DNA of 64,000 nt from an uncultured Collinsella sp. (GCA_934675795.1 CAKURW010000002.1:1-64000); one strand, 5' to 3'; counted from the first letter of the stretch, positions 24,862 through 34,173 are shown. A program made the numbers and translations. Notes: a model not told the origin generated them from the sequence alone.

Positions 24862-25532
24862 TCTCCATCCTCCATAACGTAGCCCTCTCCAATCCGATTG
24901 CGAATCGGGTCGTATCCCAAAGCGCTGCGCAACTTTTTTCGGAGCGACGAGATGTGAACGCGGGTTGCGTTGCTAAAGCTGTTCACGGTGCTATCCCAAA
25001 CGTGCTCGATAAGCTCCTCTTGGCTTACCGGTCGCCCCTGATTAAGCATCAGGTATTCCAAGATTCCCGTTTCCTTGCGTGTAAGAGATAAGGCCTTGCT
25101 GCCCACGGAAGCGATGCGCGCCTTGGTGTCAAAGCTGAGTTTTCCGCAGGTTAATACTATGTCGCTTTGTGCGAAGCGCCTGAGGGTAAGGCTGCGGATC
25201 CTTGCCGCAAGTTCGTCCAGATGAAACGGCTTGGTGAGGTAATCGTTGGCGCCGGCATCGAGTCCGTCGACCTTATCGGATACTTCGCCACGCGCGGACA
25301 GAATCAGCACCTTGGTCTCGCAGTCGGTTTTCCTAAGTTCCCTGAGCACGGTCATGCCATCGATACGGGGAAGGTTGAGGTCGAGTACCACGAGGTCAAA
25401 GACTTCGACGCCCAGCAGGTCGAGCGCCTCCTGTCCGTCGTGACAGCAGTCGACGCTGTATGCCAAGTTTCGCAAGCTGCGCGCGATTGCGTCACACAGC
25501 GCTCGCTCGTCTTCGACGATCAAAATACGCAT
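24858..25532 (-). CDS. OmpR-family response regulator
   Basis: A 224-residue regulator: receiver domain with acid pocket in MRILIVEDE, phospho-Asp in LVVLDLNLPRIDG (about residue 51), Lys in YLTKPFHLDEL; C-terminal winged helix with SLTRKETGILEYLMLN and RVHISSLRKKLR. ATG 25532 has AAGGAG 7 bases upstream, better than the longer frame. Forms an operon with the kinase. The 87-base gap to the divergent gene at 25620 probably holds both promoters. Confidence 0.92.
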   Translation of the reverse strand: MRILIVEDERALCDAIARSLRNLAYSVDCCHDGQEALDLLGVEVFDLVVLDLNLPRIDGMTVLRELRKTDCETKVLILSARGEVSDKVDGLDAGANDYLTKPFHLDELAARIRSLTLRRFAQSDIVLTCGKLSFDTKARIASVGSKALSLTRKETGILEYLMLNQGRPVSQEELIEHVWDSTVNSFSNATRVHISSLRKKLRSALGYDPIRNRIGEGYVMEDGE

Positions 25533-25619
25533 AACAGTCTCCTTGCACATTCCAAATCGCACTTAACACGGATTTTATAGTCGATATGGTCCAATGGTCG
25601 CGTAACGAAAGGAGTGGTC

Positions 25620-25769
25620 GTGTTGTTCAAAGCGGTAAAACCCGTGGTACAGGTCGCTTTGTTGATCGTCGGAATTACCATGGTGTGCTTTGGTGTTATG
25701 CGTGGCGAGGCGGATGCCGTGCTGGCCAAAGCGATTAGGCTGTGCTTGGAGTGTATCGGAATTGGATAA
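25620..25769 (+). CDS. CD1871A-family CXXC-motif small membrane protein
   Basis: A 49-residue protein with one membrane segment (VVQVALLIVGITMVCFGVMRG) and a C-terminal CLEC motif followed by IGIG. This size and C-x-x-C close to the end define the CD1871A family, usually encoded beside NapH-like ferredoxins. GTG 25620 follows AAAGGAG. It overlaps the next gene by 8 bases. It probably carries a redox or metal-binding CxxC at the membrane face. Confidence 0.8.
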   Translation: MLFKAVKPVVQVALLIVGITMVCFGVMRGEADAVLAKAIRLCLECIGIG

Positions 25770-26664
25770 AAGAGAAAACACTGCGTCGCATGTTTTGGCC
25801 CGATTTCGCGGATTCATTCAGGCGGCGGCGACGCTGGTCACCAACATTCACCTGCCAAACTTTGCCAAAGGCGGCATCTATCAGGGCGCGGGAAAAACAG
25901 TCTGCGTACCTGGACTTAATTGCTATTCGTGCCCCGCGGCATCGGGTGCGTGCCCCATCGGGTCGTTCCAGTCGGTGGTAGGTTCATCCAAGTTCAACTT
26001 TTCTTACTATGTTACCGGTACGCTCATTTTGCTCGGCGTGCTGCTGGGACGCTTTGTATGCGGCTTTCTGTGCCCGTTTGGCTGGCTGCAGGAGCTGCTT
26101 CATAAGATTCCCGGCAAAAAGCTTTCGACAAAAAAGCTCAAGGCGCTTACGTATATCAAATACTTCGTGCTGCTGTTTGCTGTGGTATTGCTGCCTGTGC
26201 TGGTGGTCAACGACCTGGGGATGGGAGATCCGTTCTTTTGCAAATACGTCTGTCCGCAGGGCGTGCTCGAGGGCGCCATTCCGCTGGCCATTGCCAACGC
26301 CGGCATTCGATCTGCGCTGGGGCAGCTCTTTACCTGGAAACTTGCCGTTCTCATTGCCGTGGTAGTGCTGAGCGTTTTGTTCTATCGCCCCTTCTGCAAA
26401 TGGATTTGTCCACTTGGCGCATTCTATGCGCTCATGAATAGGGTGTCCCTACTGGGGATTCGGGTTGACGCATGCAAATGTGTCTCGTGCGGCAAGTGTT
26501 CAAGGGTTTGTCAGATGGACGTTGATGTGGTCCGCGCGCCCAATCATGCCGAATGTATCCGGTGCGGAAAGTGCATCGGGGCCTGTCCTGTCGATGCCAT
26601 CAGCTATCGCTATGGCCTGGATGTGTCGGCGGAAAAGCTTCCCTTGACCGTCGATAAAAAGTAA
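25762..26664 (+). CDS. NapH-like membrane ferredoxin (4Fe-4S)
   Basis: A 300-residue protein with about five membrane segments. The CGFLCPFGW, CKYVCPQG and CKWICPLG motifs are the paired CxxxCP signatures of NapH/CcoG/RnfB-like quinol-side electron carriers; CVSCGKCSRVC and CIRCGKCIGACP bind two 4Fe-4S clusters at the C-terminus. An N-terminal CxxC cluster (NCYSCPAASGACP) is also present. The TTG at 25762 overlaps the CD1871A stop and matches the frame of the homology. It likely passes electrons through the membrane to the thioredoxin-like lipoprotein encoded next. Confidence 0.85.
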   Translation: MDKRENTASHVLARFRGFIQAAATLVTNIHLPNFAKGGIYQGAGKTVCVPGLNCYSCPAASGACPIGSFQSVVGSSKFNFSYYVTGTLILLGVLLGRFVCGFLCPFGWLQELLHKIPGKKLSTKKLKALTYIKYFVLLFAVVLLPVLVVNDLGMGDPFFCKYVCPQGVLEGAIPLAIANAGIRSALGQLFTWKLAVLIAVVVLSVLFYRPFCKWICPLGAFYALMNRVSLLGIRVDACKCVSCGKCSRVCQMDVDVVRAPNHAECIRCGKCIGACPVDAISYRYGLDVSAEKLPLTVDKK

Positions 26665-26693
26665 ACAAGCTTCGACAAAACGGAGGAATGACT

Positions 26694-27665
26694 ATGAAGC
26701 TTTCTAAGATTGCGGCCCTGTTTATGGTGCCGGTATTGGCCTTGTGTCTTGTGGCGTGCTCGGCACCTGGCGGCAATGCGAGCGAATCTGCGAGCTCCGA
26801 TCCTAAGATCGCAGAACTCACTGCGCAGAAGCCGGCCAATGCCGACGAGGCCGCCGAGCTGTATGCGAAGCTCATGCAGAAGGAGAACGAGATCTTTTCG
26901 AGTGATAACGCGCTGTGGGAAAAGGTATTCAATGCGGCAAATAAAGACTCGGCAATGATTGAGGACGGCAGCAATTACGGCGATTTCCTGCTCAAGACCA
27001 TCGACGGCGCCAAGGATGAGTTCACGGCGGATGAGCTCAAGACGCTCAAGGCCGGTGCACAGCAGATCAAGGAGATCGAGGACAAGCTCGAGAGCCTGGA
27101 GAAGGAGTTCCCCGGCTGTGGAAGCACGCCGAGTGCAGGCGAGAGCGTCGACGCTTCGACCGCTGGCATGACGGCTGGTGCCAATGCTTCGAACGAGGCG
27201 ACGAAGTTCCCCAGCTTTACGGGCAAGGACCTGGATGGCAACGACGTGAACAGCGACGAGCTGTTCTCTAAGAACAAGGTCACCGTCATGAACTTCTGGT
27301 TCACTACTTGCAAGCCGTGCGTGGGCGAGCTGGACGATCTTGAGAAACTGAATCAGGAGCTTGCCAAGAAGGGCGGCCAGGTCGTGGGCGTCAATTCCTT
27401 TACGCTCGATGGCAACAAGGGCGAGATTGCAGATGCCAAGGACGTGCTGAGCAAGAAGGGCGTGACGTATAAGAACATCTGGTTCAAGTCGGATAGCGAG
27501 GCCGGTAAGTTCACGTCAAATTTGTTCTCGTTCCCGACAACGTATGTCATCGATCAGAATGGCAACATCGTAGGGGAGCCCATCGTGGGAGCCATCAGCT
27601 CCGCCGAGCAGCGCGCTGCACTCGACAAGCTGATCGATCAGGCGATTGCGAATAGCGAGCAGTAG
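26694..27665 (+). CDS. TlpA/ResA-like thioredoxin-fold lipoprotein
   Basis: A 323-residue exported protein: signal peptide, lipobox LVAC with Cys22, a helical linker region (about 40-150) of coiled-coil type, then a thioredoxin-like domain with FTTCKPCVGELDDLEKL (active Cys206/Cys209) and FPTTYVIDQNGNIVGE. The GGAGGA site fits ATG 26694 (6 codons earlier is too close). Third gene of the operon; it would reduce disulfides outside the cell using electrons from the ferredoxin. A clear terminator follows. Confidence 0.85.
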   Translation: MKLSKIAALFMVPVLALCLVACSAPGGNASESASSDPKIAELTAQKPANADEAAELYAKLMQKENEIFSSDNALWEKVFNAANKDSAMIEDGSNYGDFLLKTIDGAKDEFTADELKTLKAGAQQIKEIEDKLESLEKEFPGCGSTPSAGESVDASTAGMTAGANASNEATKFPSFTGKDLDGNDVNSDELFSKNKVTVMNFWFTTCKPCVGELDDLEKLNQELAKKGGQVVGVNSFTLDGNKGEIADAKDVLSKKGVTYKNIWFKSDSEAGKFTSNLFSFPTTYVIDQNGNIVGEPIVGAISSAEQRAALDKLIDQAIANSEQ

Positions 27666-27744
27666 AAAACGCGTAAAGCATGGCGATGATCGTGCACCGC
27701 TGTGCGGAGTAGTCTGCTGCTTTTCAAGATAAGCTCCACCATAT

Positions 27745-27773
27745 AGAGGCCCCACTTGGGGCCTCTTCTTTTG
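27745..27773 (+). terminator. Rho-independent terminator of the redox operon
   Basis: AGAGGCCCC pairs with GGGGCCTCT around ACTT, followed by TCTTTT. Confidence 0.85.
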
Positions 27774-27918
27774 GGCGCCATCCCGTTCGTTTTTTGATGC
27801 GGTTCCCTGCATTCCTCACTGGTGTCGGTGAAAAATGGGGATAGAGTAGGACAAACGCGTCGAATACGAACGGCGGGGGAGAGCGGGCAGGGTGCCTGCG
27901 CAGGAGAGGTTGCCGTCC

Positions 27919-30900
27919 ATGTTGGAGCTCAAAGGTATTTGCAAAAGGTACGTCACGCAGTCGTTTACGCAGGTGGCGCTCGACAGCGTAAGCCTGGCTT
28001 TTCGCGATAACGAGTTCGTGGCCATTCTGGGTCCCTCGGGCTCGGGTAAAACTACGATGCTCAATGTTATCGGTGGACTCGACCATTTCGATTCTGGCGA
28101 CTTGCTCATCGACGGCATCTCGACCAAGGACTTCCGCGATCGCGATTGGGATGCCTACCGCAACAATCGCATCGGCTTTGTGTTCCAGAGCTATAACCTC
28201 ATTCCGCATCAGACCATTTTGGAAAACGTGGAGCTGGCGCTTACGCTCACGGGTGTGGGCCATGCCGAGCGCCGCCAGCGTGCGCGCGAGGCGTTGGAGA
28301 AAGTCGGCCTGGGCGAGCACGTTAACAAGCGCCCGAGCCAGCTATCGGGCGGGCAGATGCAGCGCGTGGCCATCGCCCGCGCCCTAATCAACGATCCCGA
28401 GATCGTGCTGGCAGACGAGCCGACCGGCGCCTTGGATTCAACGACATCCGTACAGGTCATGGATCTGCTCAAAGACGTGGCGCGCGACCGCCTGGTCATC
28501 ATGGTCACCCACAATCCCGAGCTGGCGTACCAATACGCCACGCGCATCGTCAACCTGGCGGACGGCAAGATCACCGACGATTCCGACCCCTTTGATGTTG
28601 TCAAGGCCGCGCGTCGCGAGGCCAAGCCTACGCGCAAAACCTCGATGAGCTTTGTGACGGCGCTGGGGCTTTCTGCCCGCAACCTCATGACCAAGAAGGG
28701 CCGTACGGCCATGACGGCCTTTGCGGGGTCGATTGGCATTATCGGCATCGCGGCGATTCTTGCGCTGTCCAACGGCGTAAACGGCTACATCAAAAAGGTC
28801 GAGGAGGATACGCTCTCGAGCTACCCGCTCACCATTTCCAAGCAGGATTACGACCTGTCGTCCATGATGGGCGGACAGGGGGCCACGGATGACGAGGCGT
28901 CCAACGGTGAGGATTCGTCCGACGACGGTACCGACGGCAAGGCTCAGGGAACCGATAAGATTCCCGTGGTCACGGCCGTAAAGGATATGTTTGCGAGCGT
29001 TAAGTCCAACGACATGACGAGCTTTAAGGCATGGCTTGACGACGGCGGCGATGGTATCGACAAAGAGGTCAACGCCATCCAGTATGGCTATGGCGTGACG
29101 CCAGTTGTCTATCGTGCGGGTAAGGGCGACGAGAAGCCCGTCCGGCTGGTGCCCAACGCCATGACCGAGGCCATGAGCGGAGGTGCGAGCTCGGCGGCAA
29201 CGGTGAGCATGGAATCCATGGGAACCTCGGTCTTTAACGAGATGATCGACGACCAGAGCCTGCTCGACAGCCAATACGACGTCGTGGCGGGGCATTGGCC
29301 TACGTCTGCTAACGAAGCCGTGATGGTGCTTTCGAGTCGCGGCACGGTGGGCGACTACACGCTCTACAGCATCGGTGCGTTGGATATCAATGAACTCAAC
29401 GATCTGGTTAGCAGCGCCATGACGGCTGACGGTGGGGTCGAGACGCCCGAGACCGGCGCCGACTTTACCTACGACGATGCGCTGTCCACGACGTTTAAGG
29501 TGCTGTCGCCGGCCGATGCGTATCGCAAAAACGAAGAGACCGGCATGTGGACCGACATGTCTGACGACGCCGACTTTATGGCCGCCAAGGTTGCCGATGG
29601 CATCGACGTGCACATTGTGGGCGTGGTGCGACCTAACGAGACGGCCAATGCGAGTGCGTTGTCTCCGGGCATTGCCTATACGCATGCTCTGACTCGCCAG
29701 CTTATGGAGCGCGCCGCCGATTCGCAGATTGTGCAAGAGCAGCTCGCCCATCCCGAGACGGATGTCTTTACGGGCAAGTCTTTCGATGAGCTGCAAGGCG
29801 AGGCCAAGCAAGGCATGGATCTGGGCAGCATGTTCAGTGTGGACGAGGCGGCGCTGAAGAGCGCGTTCTCGTTCGATACGTCTGCGCTCTCGGGTGCGGC
29901 TGGCGGCGGCATTGATCTAACGGGCATCGATCTGTCGGGTCTGGACATTGACCTTTCGGGCGTTGGGAAGGACATCGACTTCAGCGACATCATGGCCAAA
30001 GCGCCAGCCCCAGATTTCTCGGGTATCTTTGACGGTCTGGAACTTACGCCCGAGCAAATGCAGCAGGTGGGAATGCTTGCCAACCAGCTGTTTGAGGGCT
30101 TTTTGCAGTCTGATCAGTTTAGGGCGCTGACACCCGAAGATCTTAAGGACACGTCAAAGCTTGCCGCCGCGTTCTCGGCGTATCTTGAGAGTGATACGGC
30201 AGCCCAGCAAATCCTGGCCCAGCTCAAAGCGCTCGGCGGCGATGCCTTGGCCGAGCGCCTGCAACAGGCGATGACCGACTATGTGCAAAAGCAGCTGGCT
30301 CCGTATCTGCAGCAGGCTATGGATCAGGTGATGAAGGCAATCAGCGAGCAGATTGCGACGACCGTATCGTCCCAGCTTAAGGCGGGCGCGGCGGGGCTCA
30401 TGGACCAGATGGCGACGCAGATGTCTTCGAGTTTTGCCAGCCTGGCGAGCGCCATGCACGTGGATGCGAGCGCCTTTGCCAATGCCGTTCACTTCAACAT
30501 GGACGCCGAGGACCTGAGTTCGCTCATGATGAGCTATGCCAAGGCGTCGAAGCTCACCTACGACAACAATCTGACCACGTTGGGCTATGCGGATGAGGCC
30601 GACCCCATCTCGGTCAAGATTTTCCCGCGTGACTTTGAGGCAAAGGAGCGCGTACTCGACCATATCGATGCGTACAACAAGCAGGTCAAAGCCGCCGGCC
30701 ACGACGAGCAGGCAATCTCGTACACCGACTACATGGGTATCATCATGGGCTCGGTGACCGACATCGTGAACACCATCAGCTTGGTGCTCATCGCATTCGT
30801 GAGCATCAGTCTGGTGGTGAGCTCCACCATGATCGGCATCATCACCTACATCAGTGTGCTGGAGCGCAAGAAGGAGATTGGCATCCTGCGCGCGATCGGC

Positions 30901-31176
30901 GCGTCGAAGCGCAACGTGGCCAACGTATTCAATGCCGAGACCTTTATCGAAGGCCTCATCGCCGGTGTCTTTGCCATTGTCGTCGTGGTGCTCGTGAGTT
31001 TTCCGGTCAATGCCTGGGCGCTTGCGGCCAAACAGGTCCCCAACCTGATGAGCCTGCCCGTGCAGGATGCGCTGGTGCTCATCGCGATTTCGGTGCTGCT
31101 GACGGTTGTTGCCGGCCTGCTGCCCGCCCGCAGCGCGTCCAGGAAGGATCCCGTGGAGGCCTTGCGCTCCGAATAA
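27919..31176 (+). CDS. MacB-like fused ABC transporter (ATPase plus FtsX-type permease)
   Basis: A 1085-residue single-chain half-transporter. Residues 1-230 are the ATPase (Walker A GPSGSGKT 38-45, signature LSGGQMQRVAIARAL, Walker B IVLADEPTGALD). A first membrane segment follows at about 275, then an unusually large outside domain of about 600 residues including an acidic linker, a DLTG/DLSG repeat stretch (about 670-690) and long helices. The last 150 residues contain the three FtsX-type membrane segments (NTISLVLIAFVSISLVVSSTM, LERKKEIGILRAIGASKRN). Such mechanotransmission transporters move peptides or lipoproteins or act in resistance. ATG 27919 has AGGAGAGG upstream. Confidence 0.85.
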   Translation: MLELKGICKRYVTQSFTQVALDSVSLAFRDNEFVAILGPSGSGKTTMLNVIGGLDHFDSGDLLIDGISTKDFRDRDWDAYRNNRIGFVFQSYNLIPHQTILENVELALTLTGVGHAERRQRAREALEKVGLGEHVNKRPSQLSGGQMQRVAIARALINDPEIVLADEPTGALDSTTSVQVMDLLKDVARDRLVIMVTHNPELAYQYATRIVNLADGKITDDSDPFDVVKAARREAKPTRKTSMSFVTALGLSARNLMTKKGRTAMTAFAGSIGIIGIAAILALSNGVNGYIKKVEEDTLSSYPLTISKQDYDLSSMMGGQGATDDEASNGEDSSDDGTDGKAQGTDKIPVVTAVKDMFASVKSNDMTSFKAWLDDGGDGIDKEVNAIQYGYGVTPVVYRAGKGDEKPVRLVPNAMTEAMSGGASSAATVSMESMGTSVFNEMIDDQSLLDSQYDVVAGHWPTSANEAVMVLSSRGTVGDYTLYSIGALDINELNDLVSSAMTADGGVETPETGADFTYDDALSTTFKVLSPADAYRKNEETGMWTDMSDDADFMAAKVADGIDVHIVGVVRPNETANASALSPGIAYTHALTRQLMERAADSQIVQEQLAHPETDVFTGKSFDELQGEAKQGMDLGSMFSVDEAALKSAFSFDTSALSGAAGGGIDLTGIDLSGLDIDLSGVGKDIDFSDIMAKAPAPDFSGIFDGLELTPEQMQQVGMLANQLFEGFLQSDQFRALTPEDLKDTSKLAAAFSAYLESDTAAQQILAQLKALGGDALAERLQQAMTDYVQKQLAPYLQQAMDQVMKAISEQIATTVSSQLKAGAAGLMDQMATQMSSSFASLASAMHVDASAFANAVHFNMDAEDLSSLMMSYAKASKLTYDNNLTTLGYADEADPISVKIFPRDFEAKERVLDHIDAYNKQVKAAGHDEQAISYTDYMGIIMGSVTDIVNTISLVLIAFVSISLVVSSTMIGIITYISVLERKKEIGILRAIGASKRNVANVFNAETFIEGLIAGVFAIVVVVLVSFPVNAWALAAKQVPNLMSLPVQDALVLIAISVLLTVVAGLLPARSASRKDPVEALRSE

Positions 31177-31203
31177 TGTGACAAGGGACGGTCCTTTGTC
31201 ACA
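31177..31203. repeat. Dispersed hairpin repeat, family B, copy 1
   Basis: TGTGACAAGGGAC faces GTCCTTTGTCACA with one mismatch, starting right at the transporter stop codon. It shares its CTTTG core with copies at 32807 and 63933. Confidence 0.5.
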
Positions 31204-31224
31204 TCGAGACCCTCGCGAAATCAG

Positions 31225-31400
31225 GGTCTAATACTTTTCCGAGAAGTGAACGAGTCAAAATGGACCCCCGAAGCATCGACACTTTTGAGATGTAATTTCC
31301 TGCGGTTTTGCCAGTCAAATCCTGCGGTTTTGGCGTCTGAAAATGTCGATGCTTCGGGGGTCCAAATACAGCCATTCACTTCTGGGGAAAGTATTAGACC
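31225..31400. repeat. 176-bp imperfect palindrome with internal direct repeats
   Basis: Outer arms GGTCTAATACTTT and AAAGTATTAGACC, then AGAAGTGAA and TTCACTTCT, then GGACCCCCGAAGCATCGACA and its exact complement, all face inward in order. The centre has two direct copies of CCTGCGGTTTTG about 21 bases apart. There is no coding frame. It looks like a MITE-sized mobile palindrome or a transcribed long hairpin. Confidence 0.6.
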
Positions 31401-31446
31401 TCGAGATATAGACGGCGTTTGCGAGCGGAAATCAGAACGCAAGCTT

Positions 31447-32580
31447 CTAGCTCTTCTTTGCAGAGAGCATGAGCCTAATTTCCGGATGGGTGTATTCGTC
31501 GAACTCTTCCTTGGGCTCGGTGTCAAAGGCGTAGTACGACTTGATGGATTCGTCCTCCGTCTTGATGCTGATCTCCTCGTATAAGGATCCGGCCAAAAAT
31601 GCCTGCTTAAACTCATCCGACAGGCTACATGGCGCGAGGAGGTCAGGCGTGGCAACGGAAATGTCCAACCCGTTGAGCGGGGCGCAGAGCGTCGCGATAT
31701 CCTGCTCGGTGCGGGCGAGGTTGTCTGCAAGGCTTGCCTCGGGGTCGATCTGATTGGTGTAAGCGACGTCCGTGAGCATGCCATCTGCATCGAAAGAAAG
31801 GTAGACATAGGCTGCTTGAGCGCCGAGGTCATTATCGCGCAGATAGCCGATAATACGATAGCCGTAGTCGTGAGACGACTCGTATGGGTCGTCTGCCGCG
31901 ACGCGTTCGCACACGGGCTCCAGGGCATCTTGCGCGATGGCGAGCTGCTCGGCGGCTGCAGCCTTTCTTGCCTGAAGCTCATTATTTCCCTGGACAAACT
32001 GCGGGATGTAGACGCCAAGCAGCACAATGACGGGCACTGCGATGAGCGCGATAATCTGTTTCTTAGCGCTCGGAATCACAACGCCGTATGCGGCCGCCAT
32101 GGCCTCGGCATTGCTCGAGGTTTCGGCCAGCACGTCTGCCGCCGTGGCGACTGCCCCTACGGCGCCGGCGACCTCCGCGGCGCCGCCCAGGTTGCGCGCG
32201 AGATCGTTATCACTGTTCTTGAGCAGGTGGCCGGCAGCTTGCGTGGCGAGCACACCGGCGACCTCCGCGGAGCGGTCTTTGTTGGTCTGGGCCACCGCAA
32301 GCCTGCCCTGCAGCTCCTTCCACTGTTTGCCCTGCATTCCAAAGCGCGGCGCAAGAGCACAATAGCAAAAGATGGCGAGTTCGATTGCGGTGAGTGCGAT
32401 GGCGGTATATATGCCCGCGGGTTGGAATTCCTTTTGGTGGAACGCGATATCGTTGACCATTTGGAGCGGCAACATCAACAGGCATGCTGCGAACGACATG
32501 ACGAGTGCGGTCGCTGCGATTTTGGGGTATGTGCAGTACCGCTGGATGCGTTTCTTTTCTTGCTCGGTGAGCTGCTGCAT
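31447..32580 (-). CDS. Hypothetical membrane protein
   Basis: A 377-residue protein of no recognised family. Two membrane segments near the N-terminus (about 20-40 and 52-75), an Ala-rich cytoplasmic stretch (about 95-165), a third membrane segment (KQIIALIAVPVIVLLGVYI), then an exported C-terminal domain of about 190 residues (DYGYRIIGYLRDNDLGAQAAYVYLSFDADG). ATG 32580 was chosen over a longer frame, though both have weak ribosome sites. Monocistronic. Confidence 0.65.
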   Translation of the reverse strand: MQQLTEQEKKRIQRYCTYPKIAATALVMSFAACLLMLPLQMVNDIAFHQKEFQPAGIYTAIALTAIELAIFCYCALAPRFGMQGKQWKELQGRLAVAQTNKDRSAEVAGVLATQAAGHLLKNSDNDLARNLGGAAEVAGAVGAVATAADVLAETSSNAEAMAAAYGVVIPSAKKQIIALIAVPVIVLLGVYIPQFVQGNNELQARKAAAAEQLAIAQDALEPVCERVAADDPYESSHDYGYRIIGYLRDNDLGAQAAYVYLSFDADGMLTDVAYTNQIDPEASLADNLARTEQDIATLCAPLNGLDISVATPDLLAPCSLSDEFKQAFLAGSLYEEISIKTEDESIKSYYAFDTEPKEEFDEYTHPEIRLMLSAKKS

Positions 32581-32806
32581 GGGGCCTCGACTCTCATCGT
32601 TTTTCGGGGGCGATGCGCACACGCTCTTGAGTATAGATGAGTGGAGGGTGTCTGTTGTTCATACATAGCGGTCAACAGCGCGCTGTTGGTGATCGTTTGA
32701 TCGTGGGCGCCATTCACCTTCGTTGCACAGCGACGACTGGTTGGCTGGTTGGCGTCAAGTAACCGCCTCCGCCTTGTGGGCCGCCTCAAGGACAAGGCAT
32801 AATGCT

Positions 32807-32835
32807 TGTGACAAAGGGGCAGTCCCTTTGCCGCA
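32807..32835. repeat. Dispersed hairpin repeat, family B, copy 2
   Basis: TGTGACAAAGGGG faces TCCCTTTGCCGCA; the right half CAGTCCCTTTGCCGCAT matches the copy at 63933 with one change. It lies in the leader region of the dus gene. Confidence 0.5.
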
Positions 32836-32850
32836 TTGATTTGAGAGTAG

Positions 32851-33810
32851 ATGTTGATGATTCTATCGTTGGCCCCCATGGAGGGAATTACCGGGCATGT
32901 GTTCCGTCGCGTGCATGCGGAGTGCTTCGGTGCGCTCGATTGTTATTACACGCCGTTTTTGCCGCCGCCGCGGGTGGGAAACCGCTTTGGCGGCAAGGCG
33001 TTTAAGGAGATCGATCCTGCCAATAACCAGGGGCTCAACGTGGTGCCTCAGTTGATGTCCAAGAACGCGGACGAGTTTGTGTGGGCGGCACAGGTGCTCG
33101 CCGACATGGGCTATCGCGAGGTCAATCTCAACTTGGGTTGCCCCTCGGGGACGGTTGTCGCCAAGGGCAAGGGCTCGGGTTTCTTGCGTAATCTCGACGA
33201 ACTTGAGGTGTTCTTGAGCGACGTGTGCGAACGCTCGCCGTTGCCGGTATCGGTAAAGACCAGGCTGGGGTTGGAACGCGATGACGAGTACGAGCGTGTG
33301 CTCGATCTGTATTGCCGCATGCCGTTGGCAGAGCTGATCGTGCACCCGCGCGTGCAAAAGGACCGCTATACGGGCTCGCCGCGCAAGGAGTTTTATGGCG
33401 AAACACTGGAGCGCGCGCCGTTTCCGGTTGCCTATAACGGCGACATTTTTGATTTAGAGGACATGGACGCGCTGGTGGAGGCCTATCCCGGTACACGCCA
33501 TGTGATGCTGGGGCGTGGCTTGCTTGCGAACCCCGCGCTGGCTCGCATGGTCAAGGGCGGCCCTGCTGCAACGGCTGCTGAGCTGCAGCGCTTCCACGAC
33601 ACGCTGTTTGCGGCATATGCAGAAGAGATTGGCGGCAACGCGGTCTTTCGCATGAAGGAGTGGTGGTTCTACGCCAAATGCGCCTTCGCTGACCCCGCTA
33701 CCGTTCACAAGCTCGTACGTAAGACCAAAAAGGTTGACGAATACCGCGCCGCCGTCGAGCGCGTCTTTCGCGAGCAGCCACTCGCACCCATAGCCCGCTT
33801 CCACGGCTAG
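32851..33810 (+). CDS. dus: tRNA-dihydrouridine synthase
   Basis: A 319-residue FMN enzyme reducing uridines in tRNA D-loops. Motifs: SLAPMEGITGHVFRR at the N-terminus (FMN site), VNLNLGCPSGTVVAKGKGSG with the catalytic Cys, VSVKTRLGL, LIVHPRVQKDRYTG and VMLGRGLLANPAL (phosphate binding). Length is typical. The ATG has only a weak GAGAG site; the homology starts immediately, supporting this start. Confidence 0.9.
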   Translation: MLMILSLAPMEGITGHVFRRVHAECFGALDCYYTPFLPPPRVGNRFGGKAFKEIDPANNQGLNVVPQLMSKNADEFVWAAQVLADMGYREVNLNLGCPSGTVVAKGKGSGFLRNLDELEVFLSDVCERSPLPVSVKTRLGLERDDEYERVLDLYCRMPLAELIVHPRVQKDRYTGSPRKEFYGETLERAPFPVAYNGDIFDLEDMDALVEAYPGTRHVMLGRGLLANPALARMVKGGPAATAAELQRFHDTLFAAYAEEIGGNAVFRMKEWWFYAKCAFADPATVHKLVRKTKKVDEYRAAVERVFREQPLAPIARFHG

Positions 33811-33817
33811 TTGGTCG

Positions 33818-33861
33818 TTGGGGACGTTCTTTAACGACTAGTCATTTAAGAACGTCCCCAA
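33818..33861. repeat. Dispersed CTAG palindrome, family A, copy 1
   Basis: TTGGGGACGTTCTT faces AAGAACGTCCCCAA around an ACTAGT-containing loop. It sits between convergent genes. It is a shorter relative of the copies at 43903 and 58160. Confidence 0.7.
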
Positions 33862-33874
33862 TGGCTGTGTTGCA

Positions 33875-34120
33875 CTAGAGCAGGTTCTCCTGTGCCCATG
33901 CGATGATGTCGCTCGATTCGTAGAGTGGTTTGCCGTCGATGAACAGGCAGGGAACCTGGCGTTTTCCGCCGACGGCGATAAGTGTCTGCTCGGCATCGGA
34001 ATCGGTCGAGATATTGCGCTCGGGAATGGTCACGCCGTTATCGGCAAGGAAACGCTTGACCTTTATGCAATACGGGCAGCCGGTCATAACGTAGAGCACG
34101 AGCTCGTGATTAGTAGCCAT
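33875..34120 (-). CDS. Glutaredoxin-family protein
   Basis: An 81-residue thioredoxin-fold protein with active site GCPYC near the N-terminus (LYVMTGCPYCIKV), VGGKRQVPCLFIDGKPL (cis-Pro, glutathione or thiol-partner side) and a C-terminal helix. It reduces disulfides or mixed disulfides in the cytoplasm. ATG 34120 has a GGAG site; longer frames overlap the next gene. Same direction as the regulator gene at 34174, 53 bases behind it. Confidence 0.85.
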   Translation of the reverse strand: MATNHELVLYVMTGCPYCIKVKRFLADNGVTIPERNISTDSDAEQTLIAVGGKRQVPCLFIDGKPLYESSDIIAWAQENLL

Positions 34121-34173
34121 AGGGTCTCCAATCGGTTTGAGGTTTCGATTGAAATACCCAAAGCCGCCGCGGT

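Noticed and set aside
28438-29811. 457-codon frame opposite the ABC transporter
   Set aside because: Shadow of the ATPase and ectodomain codons.
31225-31400. Insertion sequence
   Set aside because: No transposase frame within or near the palindrome.
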